Assembly: GCA_014885115.2 (NCBI GenBank)
Contig: WKLE02000552.1
Span: 1-24,145 of the forward strand
Reading direction: 5' to 3'
Source of the DNA: Asterionellopsis glacialis
Taxonomy: Eukaryota > Bacillariophyta > Plagiogrammaphyceae > Rhaphoneidales > Asterionellopsidaceae
DNA: 24,145 nucleotides
Of this stretch, positions 1 through 10,600 are shown piece by piece (positions within the stretch are counted from its first letter, which is position 1; each line of letters starts with the position of its first letter). The notes below the pieces were generated by a model. It did not search any database. It saw only the letters and a list, made by a program, of their open reading frames with translations, and had not been told where the DNA came from. The position numbers and the translations under genes were made by a program.

Positions 1-1450
1 TGACGTCAAATATGGATTTGGCACAAATCCGCAGGTGTCCCTGGTAGTGCTAATACTGTACATTTATGATGGTAGATATATACCAAGTTAGTAGCAAGGA
101 CTATTTTATGTTGGCACTTATCAGATATACCTATACGGCTAACCTATGTACTGTACCTGGTACGGTAGCCACGAGGATGTACCTAGTACCAGGTACAGGT
201 ACGACGGTACTAGTCCAACGCAACATGTACATGGTACGAGATTAGAAACATAAGGTACTGGTACAGTACCCTGGTAGGTTCTACTATGCTGGTACCCGTA
301 GACCTTGGGAACCTGCACGAAGAAGCAGGAACAGCAAGGAACATATTCTCTGAATCTGTACCTGTACCAGGTACCAGTTCCGACTTTTTATAACGTACAT
401 GAGACATACAAGTGATGTCCCACAATACTCCTTCAGTACTTCGTAAATAATCTCATAATTAAATAGGCTGCATTGGATAATTTATTTTCTTCCCGATATA
501 GAAACTTGAAGTGTGACCAGAGTAGAAGGTAGAAAATATTGTAACATGTACAATACCACTTGGACTAATAATGAATATTTACTTAGTAATTTACTTTGTA
601 CCTGGTAATCTCATCTTGTACTGTAGTTGTGGTTCCAAGCAAATTTTCATGACATCTGGAGTAGTTACCGGCATACATTACATCATATCCGTATCATTCT
701 GCGTTCCCAGGTACTTAATAAACACACTTTATAAATACCGACTTTTTGACCAGAAATTAATAAATATTAGGAGTATTATAATTGTACCCACGACCGACGA
801 CAAATGTCACGGTTTGCAAGAATTTTTAGTCAGTGCGTGGCACAGCAGCAAGGCATTCGGAAAGATACTTCGTGAACTTTTACAGTAGGACGGACCTATG
901 CTGGTGTTAGTCTATTGGCTAAAAATTGCTACGAATAGCTTACCCGCTCTATATATCTGAGTAATTTTTAATATTAAAAAAAATCCCTTATTTGCTCGCC
1001 TCGCTATAGTTTTACTAACAGCTAAAGTGATAGAACGAGATCAATATATATAAAGAGGTAGGCGGAGCACAGTTATATGCTTGCAGTGGCACTACCAGGT
1101 AAAAGAATTACTTAAGTTTACTACCTAAATGTAGGCAATACCCAGGTAGAGTATTTTGTAAGTGTAGTATGTGGTAGAAAGTAGATGTATCCAGAAGAAT
1201 GTACTTCTACCAGATGCCTGGTACCAGGGGAACAGAGGGTACGGTACATAATAAAAATAGGCTTACGTGGGTACCTGGGTACTGGTATCTCGGAGATCTA
1301 CCTGGGAGGTATGCAAACGAACCGAGCGACAAGCTAGAAAAAAGCATACCTACAGTGAGCTACGGGTACCAGCACAGAGCCCTCGTGACCGGTTTCTTTC
1401 CCCAACAACAAAATTCTTTATCTGTACAGGTCAATTGTACTGCGCTATTG
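1..1450. promoter_or_regulatory. Gene-free 5' flank of the LRR gene, rich in TACCWGGTA palindromes
   Basis: No convincing gene is seen here. Exact TACCWGGTA copies start at 154, 187, 365, 599 and 1093. Near copies are scattered between them and continue to about 1300, for example TACCCTGGTA near 263, TACCCAGGTA near 1140 and TACCTGGGTA near 1273. An open frame runs from 1199 into the LRR gene, but its first 84 codons fall inside this motif-rich DNA and are better explained as promoter or 5' leader. A 105-codon frame at 571-888 has no recognisable domain and also contains a motif copy. The regulatory role is inferred only from position. Confidence 0.5.
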
Positions 1451-4070
1451 ATGTCTGAAGACAAACAACAAAGCGATTCGACAGCATCAATGTCGGAAGA
1501 CGAGTATCCACCTGAACCGCTTCCGTTGCAAGATCGTGAAGCTGCTGTATCTTTAGATGCAGATCTAATTCTCGAATTGACAACAGGTGGCAACAGCACC
1601 GCGAGAAATCGACGCAGCAGTGCTGGAAAGTGCCTGGAGAAAACTAGTCGGAACGAGGAAGACGGTGGGGAAGAGTGTAATGATGTTGGTCAAATTGACG
1701 AAAAGCAGGATGCCCTGCAAAGTGAGGAAGCATACAGAGCAGCTTTACTGGCACAAAAGGAAGGAAGTCTTCTTGACGACGGCAATGAGGACACTGAAGG
1801 TGAACATGTAGCAGTTTCCATCTCCAAGGGTGATGGTGATGGTGATGGTGGTGATAAATCTACTGGCTCGGGCTCCAATCTTTATCGTGCTCAACAACCC
1901 AACGCCGCGCCAGCTATGGGGAGCAACGTCGAGTCTACTTCTGATGACCTCACAAGAAGTGTTCCTGGAGCTGTTGCAGTACAGGGGCCGAATATACCGC
2001 TACCTCATCCTGTTCAGAGGGAAGAAGACGAAGAAGAGAACCTACAATACGTGCCTCAAACAACCTTAACGGTCCAAGACAGTGACTGGTCCGGTTTAAC
2101 AGTAGCGGCCGAAGTTAGTCAAGACGAATCAGAACTCAGAGCACAGATCCGACGAAGCATTTTGGACGAGGCAGTCAAGGCGGATGCCATTGGTGTTGAA
2201 CAAGACCGAAATAGAAAGAAAGCTTACACTGCCATTGCTATCGTGTGCATTGTGGCAATAATTATCGGAGTAGTGTTCGGAGGCAAAAGATCACAAGATC
2301 GGGATACATCAAGCCTCCCTGACCCGTGTGCAATATTTTCCAGTGGCCACTTTCCGGACTACGAGCTCCAGTGTGAGTGCTTTGGAGAAATTAGAAGTCC
2401 AGGCAATCTTCAGATCTACGGCAACTTGAGCGCCATGGTTAATGCAACAGAAGATGTTTACTCGTGTTCGCCACGTAACATGGCTTTGTGGTGGCTTGCG
2501 AGCGACACTGGTTTCCGAAACACAACGTCGGAAGATCAACAGAAGACCATAGCTCAGCGTTATGCCTTGGCGCTCTTCTACATTTCTACATCCGGTAGCA
2601 ATTGGGTGAACAACCACAATTGGCTCTCTACCGTAGATGAATGTAGGTGGCACGGAGTGAGGTGCACATCTAGAGGAATTGGTATAAGTCAACTTGATCT
2701 GAGTGACCAGAATTTGAATGGCACCATTCCAACGGAGCTATCTCATCTAAGCTCATTACGATCCTTGAAATTAGCTCGCAACAGTTTGACGGGCTCAATT
2801 CAGTACAACCTTCCAGAGTCTTGGCCATTACTCCGTCGGCTTGATATTAGTCACAATCACCTATCAGGAAAGATTCCGGGATTTGTTCCTAATCTAGCAC
2901 ACCTCATGGCTGATTATTACAAAAATCCAACCGCGGGGGGGAGGCAGGAGATTCTTCGTACTGCTGATCGACAAGTTCGTAAGTATACAAAATAATACAA
3001 AGACGTCCGTGCCTACTTGGCATTTTTAAAAATCGAGAGAAAAAGTCAACTCACACACTCTTTTGAACTCTTGAACTCTCTACACACCACACTACACTCG
3101 TTTCACAGTCTCGCTTGATTTCAGTCACAACAGGTTCACAGGAATGCTACCTCCTGATATCTCCCTGTTGGAGTCACTCCGTAAGTTCAATCATCGTTTC
3201 CTCTTGTATCCTTTGTGATTGTCCTATTTGTACGCTTTGCGTCTCAAACTAAACTTATTTCTCCTTCTACCCGGAGCAGGTTCTTTTAAAGTGGAATATA
3301 ACTCTTTGACGGGATACCTTATCCCCATTCAAGATTATCACCTGGCAGTTGCCGGGTTTCAAGAAATTGGTAAGTTCCAAACAATAATAATGACCGTAGA
3401 TGTTTTTTGCTTTGTCTCGCGTTCTCGTGTCTAACACAATCTTTTTTTCGCGACTTTTCCTACTTTTTTAGAGGTACTGAGTATCGCAGGCAATGACATC
3501 TTTGGTAGACTGCCAACTGAAATTGGGCTTACTACAGATTTAGAAGTCATGGATTTCTCCTCAACCCTGTACCAAGGACCGGTAAGAAATCAAGTTGCAT
3601 TTCTCAAAATCACCGTACACGCCACACAACTTGCTTTGTGCTCACTCAGACTTTGTTGCTATTTTCCCGAAACACTACTTATTACTTCAGATTCCTTCAG
3701 AGATAGGAAACCTAGTAGAAATGGAACGGCTCGATTTGAGCAATTCTTCCTTTACTGGGACAATCCCAACTGACCTACTCCGTTTATCTCAATTAGGTAT
3801 GAATGTGTATCTGATCTTGGCGGCATCCTTATGATGTGTTGTCTCTCCACTGCAGCATTCGTTCTAATATTCTTTCTCTTTTTTCTCTCTGGTTCTTACT
3901 TGCGTTCGTCAGAATATTTGAATTTAAATAGTCCAGGTTTTACGGGGACCCTTCCGCAAGATATTTGTGACCTACTAGTGTACATTGATGATATCATAGA
4001 AGTGGACTGTGACGGTTCTCTCGCCGAGGGTTGCAAATGTTGCGGTTGTGATCCCGAAGAGAGCTACTAA
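1451..4070 (+). CDS. Single-pass membrane leucine-rich-repeat receptor-like protein, no kinase
   Basis: Predicted exons are 1451-2978, 3109-3180, 3280-3369, 3472-3581, 3691-3796 and 3913-4070, giving 687 aa; all junctions are GT-AG and keep frame. Residues 1-257 are acidic and polar and include a GDGDGDGG run. A hydrophobic helix (about 258-280, AYTAIAIVCIVAIIIGVVFG) spans the membrane. Next come a Cys-rich segment, an LRRNT-like cap (about 368-400, with NWLS, CRWHGVRC) and plant-type LRRs of 23-24 residues (LxxLDLSxNxLxGxIP) from about 410. The tail (654-687) carries six Cys, including CKCCGC. The likely topology is N-terminus inside, LRRs outside, as in diatom LRR proteins. Exon 2 is exactly 72 nt, one repeat. 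I chose Met1451 because upstream codons lie in promoter-like repeats. One degenerate repeat lies near the end of exon 1 (about residues 480-505). The ligand is unknown; it could be an adhesin rather than a receptor. Confidence 0.85.
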
Positions 4071-5200
4071 CTTGAGTCTAATTAACTACTGTTTTAAGAA
4101 GATCTTTACATATGAGAATACCCACATTTTTAGAAAATGAATCGTACCTCACTTTCTTCTCCATTTGCATGCAAACTATTCCAATCTGTGATTTGAGAAA
4201 GACTGAATGTCTCACTGGTCCGTGTTGGATCAAGTAATGCATGCAAATTAGGTAGAGTAATGCATTTTTTTGTATAAAGTACTTAATATTTGAAATAAGA
4301 TTAAGAAATATGATATTTTCCCCTCAAACTCATATTCCATTATGCTGGTTGTCCTCTTGATAGGGAAGGAAAGATTTTGTACATATTGATTCAATCTCCA
4401 AAAGTGTTTGATGCAAAAATATTGTTACTGGTTAGACCTTTTGGGACTTTATTTTTTGCCAGGCAGGACACCAGCATATCCATACTAAGTGTTTTCTTGT
4501 GGTTTTTTTATTATCACTACAAATATCATACATTTCTTTAATATTTCTTTTCTTGTTTGTATCTGTTTTAAAATTCGTTTTTTCCAATATAAGCTTCCAT
4601 TTTAATATCATGAACCTCAAATATGCCAAAAAAGATACTCTTCTTATGTCAAATAACCTCACTCTCTATAGTTTTTCCCCAAAATCCATCTAATTATCTT
4701 AACTGATGATTGATTGGACCCAACACCTGTAAGAAATCATGCTGTTAGCACCTGGACTATGGTATCCTCCATATCTATTCATAATTAATTGCTATAGGCA
4801 AGATGCTGTCCATCACCAATTATATGTCTGCAATGATAGAGCCTAGTAGGATAGAGATTCCACAACACCACACAATCATTGGAATAAACATTCAATCATG
4901 ATGCCAATTTAACAGGAAGTAATGTAAACAATGAAACCTCAATTATCCAGTACAATGATGGAGACAATAGAACTATTATTCATATAAGACCAGTCTTTCT
5001 GTACTCAAGATTTGAGGTCTGACTGGTATATACCCACTAAGGAACAAAACATTACCACAGAATCATACACCCAAAATTAAATGATGATCCCACCATCTCC
5101 ACTGAGCTAAAACAGTACTGTAGGAATTGAACTTTAGCCTAGTAGAGTACATCGTGTTGCTTGTCATTGTCAACTATCCTTGACTAAAAAGGATGATAGC
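4071..5200. other. Gene-free AT-rich DNA with one stray repeat unit
   Basis: No gene is supported. The stretch is AT-rich with frequent stops in all frames. Positions about 4405-4475 resemble one segment of the tandem array that starts near 5217: they share the run ending GACCTTTTGGGA followed by a T-rich block and CAGGCA. This suggests the array or its parent element once extended further, or that a unit was copied out. The remainder (4480-5200) holds nothing I recognise. Confidence 0.5.
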
Positions 5201-5216
5201 AACAAGGTGATTCTCC

Positions 5217-6605
5217 AGTGTTTCCCAATGTTCAGGAACAAAGTATGGTACGACTGGGGCAAACAGGGTGGCAGGCTTTTTTTGTTATGCTGGTTTTGTC
5301 CAGGCAGCTTGAAATATTAGTAAAGCAAAAGGCAAAAGCATTTCATGCAAAACATTGTCACTTTTTGGACCTTTGGGAATTATATTTTTCACCGGGCAAG
5401 TCCCCAGTAGGGAGGGTGCCAGGGGGTGCTAGCAACCACCTGAAAGATGGTCAAGTGTGGAAAAAGAATGTTCTTTTTGTTTTTTGTGGTTCTGTCCAGG
5501 AAGCTTAATTGGTAGAGCAAAAGGCAAGAGTTTTTGATGGAAATTGTTGTCTTCTTTTGGACCTTTGTAAATTATATTTTTTAACAGACATACCTCTGGT
5601 AGCCAGGTTGGCAGAGGAAGGCAGGGACCTGAAAGATGAGTGATTGCAATAAAAGAATGATTTTTTTTGTTATGTTTTTGTCTAAGAAGCTAGAAATTTT
5701 GGTAAAACAATCAGCAAAAGTATTTGACACAAAATATTTTTTTTGAAGTTTTGGGATCTTGTTTTTTTGTAGGCCTTCACAAACAGGGTGGCAAGGATCC
5801 AAAAGATGGGTGATTGTGGTAAAAGAATGTTGTTTTGTCATGTTTTTGTCCATGAAGCTGAAAATATCAGTAAAACAAACAGCAATATTTTCACTGGTTG
5901 GACCTTTTGGGATTATATTTTTAAATAGCAAGAAGTTCTTGGTAGTGAGGGTTCCAAGGACCTAAAAGATGGTTTATTGCTGTAAAAGATTGTCATATTT
6001 TTGTATTCTGGTTGTACCCAGGAAGCTTGAAATATTGATAAAGCAAAAGACAAAAGCATTTCATACAAAGCATTATGGGTGATTGTGATAAAATAATGTT
6101 TTTTTTTAATGATTTTGTCCAGGAAGCTTACAATGTTGTTAGAGCAAGCGACAAAAGTACTTAGTACAAAATATATTCACTGCTAGGAGGACCTTTGTGG
6201 ATCTTTTTTTTACTATGGATGGACCCTCACAAACAGATTGGTAGGCTTACAAAAGATATGAGATTGTTGTAAAAGAATGCTCTTTTTTGGCTATGGTTTT
6301 GTCCAGGATGCTTGAAATACTATTGGTAAATCATACAGCAAAAGTTGTTGATGTAAAATATTTTCACTTTTTGGACCTTTGGGGTTTTTATTTTCAGCAT
6401 ACATACCTCTGGTAGGGAGGTTTGCTGGGGGTGTAAGAAACACCTGAAAGATGGGTGATTGTGGTAAAAGAATTTTTGTTGTTGTGGTTTTGACCAGGAA
6501 GCTTGAAATATTTGCAAAGCAAGAGGAAAAATTATGTGATGCAAAATATTTGTCACTGGTTTGACCTTTTGGAATTTTAAAGTCATACACCTGGCAGATA
6601 GGCAT
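5217..6605. repeat. Diverged tandem array, unit about 170-195 bp
   Basis: The anchor CAGGAAGCTTGAAATATT and its variants recur near 5301, 5497, 5682, 5850, 6019, 6120, 6304 and 6494. Spacings are about 196, 185, 168, 169, 101, 184 and 190 bp, so one unit is short. Each unit carries the same blocks in order: AAAGCAAAAGGCAAAAGCAT, a TTTGGACCTTTGGGA segment, a T-rich run, GGTAGGGAGGTTGCCAGG, then CACCTGAAAGATGGGTGATTG and GGTAAAAGAATG. Units differ by many substitutions and small indels, so the array is old. On the minus strand parts stay open for 104-116 codons with a repeating peptide pattern (PKG.xSENI, SSFLDKN, SIFQV), but no frame spans the array. Confidence 0.8.
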
Positions 6606-6769
6606 GTAGCATCAAGGATGCTTCAAGGAACTCTCAAATTGTTAGTATTGAAGGTTTATATGCAGATTAAAATTCTAATAATTCTAAGCAAAGCAAACTG
6701 CACATAAGGAGTTTGAGTAAACTCACTGATAACATGCTGCAATTTCTTAATTGAAATAATCAATACTGC

Positions 6770-7345
6770 ATAGTATCAACATGATAGCCCAGGACACATA
6801 CTACGAGGAGAGGAGTAAAACAGACAAAAGAATCAACAGGCAATATCACAATAGAACCTCATGGAGTAAAACCATCATTCAAGGACTACAAGACATCGCA
6901 TTCAGCACATGGAAGTTTAGGAACAGAGACATATACGGTCATAACAAGCAAGAAGAAGAAAGTATTAGCCTTGACAACATGAAATCAAAAGTAAGATGAG
7001 AATATGAAATGAGGCATACATTCCCAGCAAAAATTCAGTGGAGATATTTTACAAGATCAGTGTAGGATAGAGTGAACGACTCCATCAATATGCTACAAGC
7101 ATGGTACGCAAATCTGAAAACAGCGCTTACAGCTATGGAAGAAAGACCATTTCCAGCAACTGGGATTGGATAACGATCCTAGGAAGCTGTCCACATCTCT
7201 TTATACTAAGGAGATAGTTTACAACCAGTGTGCGCGCCAATGTTACCCACCTAGGCATGACTTGGATGTCACCAGGCCGATTATTTTAGTAGCGTTAGGT
7301 AGTTTAATAACAGTTTAGAGTTTATTTGTTTATAGTATCAACATG
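6770..7345. mobile_element. Probable 5'-truncated retroelement insertion bounded by a 14-bp direct repeat
   Basis: The 14-mer ATAGTATCAACATG occurs at 6770-6783 and again at 7332-7345, bracketing the retroelement-like pseudogene (6781-7173) plus about 160 bp of possible 3' untranslated DNA. LINE insertions typically leave target-site duplications of this size. No clear poly-A tail is visible before the right copy; the sequence there ends in TTTATTTGTTT. The boundaries are therefore inferred from the duplication alone. Confidence 0.4.
6781..7173 (+). pseudogene. Remnant of a non-LTR (LINE-like) retroelement polyprotein C-terminus
   Basis: One frame reads 131 codons with in-frame stops at 6997-6999 and 7063-7065 and a last stop at 7171-7173. 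The decoded peptide contains LQDIAFSTWKFRNRDIYGH followed by EEE, then later a QAWYANLKTAL helix. This resembles the W..RN..HG...EE segment found near the C-terminus of many reverse-transcriptase proteins annotated in diatoms; that family link is from memory and is the weak point. The reverse transcriptase catalytic domain is absent, so this would be a 5'-truncated, dead copy. It sits in the gene-free zone between two convergent gene ends. Confidence 0.5.
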
Positions 7346-8617
7346 TGGTTTTGGTAACAAAGGTATGTATTTTTACAAATAGAAATCAAATTTTGTTTTG
7401 ACAAAAATGCTGCTGACCATCGTTTCTATTTCTGTTTCTGTTTTGTTGCCCATAGAGTAGTAAGTTGATATAGTATTAACAAAAATAAAGAATATTAGCA
7501 TAGTTTTCATTGCATACAGAACAAAATAAACAAACACAAATATGGACTATTTGGTGTTTGAAGTCAAATGCTTAAAAGTGAAGTTGTTGTTGTTTTCTTC
7601 ATAGGTTGAGTTGGGCATCAATTTGGTAGAAATGTCCAGAAGGGGAAATTAACAATGGAACCCTAAATCACCATTTCAGGAAATGTTCTTTACCCTTCAA
7701 CAAGCTTATTGCAGTAGACACAAGGAATTACAAGCTCTCAGGTGTGATCTCTAAGGACATTGCAGCATGTGTGGGTTCAACCAAGAAGCTTATTCTTATA
7801 CCAAGGATGTAAGCAACACTCTCATCTCTTATCACTACCTGTGATCAATTTGCCTTGTTGTAAACAAGCTCCTGGGAGTACCAGTGTGCTCTACATTCAC
7901 TCAAACCAATCATCCTGAGACACCAAACTTAACTCACAGCTCAACCTAGATGCCACTACATTTCAACCTATATAAATAATAAGCAAATAGTATGCATTCA
8001 TGCCTGGAACCACACATCAAAGAGGACATATTTCTGAAAATCAGAAAAAGTGAGAAGTTGGGAAGGAGAAATTGAAATGCAAAAAAAAAACTTTTTCAGG
8101 ACATACCTGATTATACAAGAGTCTGCATCAAAAGTAGAAAAAAATGTTTCAACCAAGACTAAACTTTAACAACATGTCACTGTGTGTGACAAACCATGTA
8201 AAGAGAGTAGTCCGAGGTGAGTTATTGCTGCTTCACTGAAACTACAGCTTGGGGTGGCAGCTACCGTAGGAAACAAGTCATTGTTCTTCTCGCAACCATT
8301 CGTATGATCTTTCATTGCACGAAGGGATAGCGAGAGAGGAGGAAACGGAGATTGCTAAAAGTTGGACAAATACGTTTGACTGTTCGTGGTAAAGTACAAA
8401 TTGCACCGGCATAATGGAGAACTAATGCGTGCCGTTGACGCTGTCTATCTCGATGGAGGAGCTACGGTCTTGAGCTACCTTTCACACTGTGGTTCGATAT
8501 TTGGCATTGCTGTTTTTAAACGATTACAAAATTCTAAAATTGTGACCTAAACTTACTTTGTTCATGGATGATCGATGGCAAACTTGATGAATTCTCTCTA
8601 TATTCGTATTAGGTATA
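7346..8617. other. Gene-free AT-rich DNA downstream of two convergent genes
   Basis: No open frame with recognisable content, no tRNA-like structure and no further array units were found. The last few hundred bases before 8618 are presumably the 3' untranslated and flanking region of the minus-strand peptidase gene. Confidence 0.4.
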
Positions 8618-10600
8618 TCATTGTATATGAGAAGCTAAATGATCTGTTGCTTGCACTATTTCGTTTGTAATGGCTGGATCATACATGGAATGTCCAGCAT
8701 AAATAGGTATTCGCAATTCTAACGATTTTTTGTTATTATCGTTGTTCTCGTTGGAGACCTTTGCATCCTTTTCGATAGTGATAGAATTATCGCCATCGCA
8801 ATCATCGCTGTAGCCAGCTGTCGTAGCAGAAGTTGTAGTAGCAGAAGACGGACACCATGCATCTAACAAATCTAAGGCTGTATCAGCTGGACAAATAAAA
8901 TCCAATCCACCTTGTATAGCAATGCAGGGAATATTCTTAATTAGCTCCATACGTTCAGGCAATAACAAGTTCACATAGTTCATGGCAAAGGCATCATTGA
9001 CCGAATAAAAACATGTCAACATGGTTTGTGCGGGAATGAAGGATAAGAATTGTTGTTCTTTTTCAGATAACGTAGTAGTATCTGTTGGTGGTATTGTAAG
9101 TTTTTCAACAGGTCTTGGTCCATTGTTGTTATATGCCAATAACGACGACGACGACGGTGGTGAAGTAGGGGTACTTTCTGCTAATCCTTTTCGAAGATTC
9201 CGTGCAGTTTCCACATCCTTATCTAAAATGTCTGATTGTGACAAGGGTACACTATTTTTATCTTGAAAGCACCATTCATTAGAGAATGGGTCAAACGCTA
9301 ACACTGGACTAGGACGAGAAGTTTTTTTTTGCTGTTGTCCCTTCTGTTGTTGCTGCTCTTGTTGTTTTGCAATGATATCTTGTGCGGCTGATGAAATTCG
9401 CATTTCATATCTCATCCAACTTTGAGCTGCACGGAGTCTTTCAGCAGCATAGTCGTCACCACTCAGCAATACATTATAGTAAGCATGCAACACATCCCGT
9501 TCTCCGGTATCATTCTCTTGTTGTTGTTGTGCCTCTTCATTACTGATCTCTGTAGTTGTACGACTAGCTGTGGTTGGCATTGGCGTTGTTGCTGCCTTTG
9601 TCGTTGCAGTAGTCATCGTAGAGGATGATGATGATGTAATATTTACAATAGAACGTTCAAATTCAGCCCATGCGTCTGTATCAACAATTTGAGCAGCACC
9701 ACCATTAGGTGTAAATAACCAGTTGATTTCACTTGGTCGTAGGGTACATACGCCCCGTAAAATTAAATGCCGTACACTCTGAGGATAGGTTTGTGAATAT
9801 GCCAAAGCTAAAGTAGATCCCCAAGAACCACCTAGAATGACATCCCAAGATGATATATGTAAGTGCTGTTTTAGTCGTTCACAATCATGTACTAAATCCA
9901 ACAATGTGTTCTGTTGAAAAACTTGACCACGTGGTGTACTTTTACCGCATCCACGTTGATCTAGTAATATAATGCGATATTTAGTTGGATTAAAAAATCT
10001 GGCATGATTTGGAAAACATCCTGCACCGGGACCACCATGTAAAAATAATACTGTCAAGTAGGAAGAAGGATCTTGTTGTTCTAGTGTTGTTGTCGGGACG
10101 ACATTCACACCGTATTCTTCATAATACAATGTATGTACAGAATCTGGAATAGATAGTGTACCATTCCGATTTGCAGATATTGGTGGATATAATGTACGAT
10201 AGCCTAATGTTTTAGCTATATCCTCATTCTTTGTTTTTTGCTGTTGTTTTTGTTGCTGTGGTGTTGATGATTGAAATAATACCAATCCACTATTCACACC
10301 GTAATTCCGTTGATTCTTATTATTGTTCCATCTTGTGATTGACCAGTAGGATTGTCTTGGAGTAGTACGACTTAATGTGCGGTGGTAGTAGTTGCAGTAG
10401 TGATTGTTTGAAACAAATGTCGTGAATGATGGCAATGAACGGCAATAACCATGATGACTAAATTCTCCTACTCCAAATGCAACAACAAATTTACAACATG
10501 GGTTGAAATTGTGATGGAATGACAATGTTAGTAAAAGGAAGACGACTTTCAAGTAACGTTTTTGATTGTAATGATCGATACAAATGGTCATTTTGGGCAA
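8618..10600 (-). CDS. Proline iminopeptidase (prolyl aminopeptidase, S33 alpha/beta hydrolase)
   Basis: Intronless, 660 aa; it removes N-terminal proline from peptides. Signature blocks are intact: HGGPG (188-192, oxyanion hole), DQRGCGKS (214-221), GGSWGS with nucleophile Ser259 (257-262), GGLDFICP with acid Asp567 (564-571) and AGHS with His637. Bacterial family members are about 310-320 aa. The excess is an N-terminal extension of about 135 residues and low-complexity inserts: Ser/Thr (about 322-350), Gln (about 413-425), Ser/Pro (about 477-490) and an Asn/Asp linker (about 598-625), all placed between conserved blocks. The N-terminus has a hydrophobic stretch (17-28) and a VVA/FG site (39-43) that could be a diatom plastid presequence. 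A second Met lies at residue 4. It is divergent with the lipase gene across 942 bp. Function is well supported; location is not. Confidence 0.9.
   Translation of the reverse strand: MPKMTICIDHYNQKRYLKVVFLLLTLSFHHNFNPCCKFVVAFGVGEFSHHGYCRSLPSFTTFVSNNHYCNYYHRTLSRTTPRQSYWSITRWNNNKNQRNYGVNSGLVLFQSSTPQQQKQQQKTKNEDIAKTLGYRTLYPPISANRNGTLSIPDSVHTLYYEEYGVNVVPTTTLEQQDPSSYLTVLFLHGGPGAGCFPNHARFFNPTKYRIILLDQRGCGKSTPRGQVFQQNTLLDLVHDCERLKQHLHISSWDVILGGSWGSTLALAYSQTYPQSVRHLILRGVCTLRPSEINWLFTPNGGAAQIVDTDAWAEFERSIVNITSSSSSTMTTATTKAATTPMPTTASRTTTEISNEEAQQQQENDTGERDVLHAYYNVLLSGDDYAAERLRAAQSWMRYEMRISSAAQDIIAKQQEQQQQKGQQQKKTSRPSPVLAFDPFSNEWCFQDKNSVPLSQSDILDKDVETARNLRKGLAESTPTSPPSSSSLLAYNNNGPRPVEKLTIPPTDTTTLSEKEQQFLSFIPAQTMLTCFYSVNDAFAMNYVNLLLPERMELIKNIPCIAIQGGLDFICPADTALDLLDAWCPSSATTTSATTAGYSDDCDGDNSITIEKDAKVSNENNDNNKKSLELRIPIYAGHSMYDPAITNEIVQATDHLASHIQ

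Noticed and set aside
571..888. 105-codon plus-strand open frame
   Set aside because: No recognisable domain; includes a TACCWGGTA copy and lies in AT-rich upstream DNA, with no homology I can see.
1199..1450. N-terminal extension of the LRR gene from the ATG at 1199
   Set aside because: These 84 codons consist largely of the TACC/GGTA repeat words found only in non-coding flanks here; Met1451 starts a normal acidic N-terminus.
5217..6605. CRISPR-like array
   Set aside because: Units of 170-195 bp are diverged along their whole length, with no constant short repeat and unique spacers; eukaryotic nuclear context.
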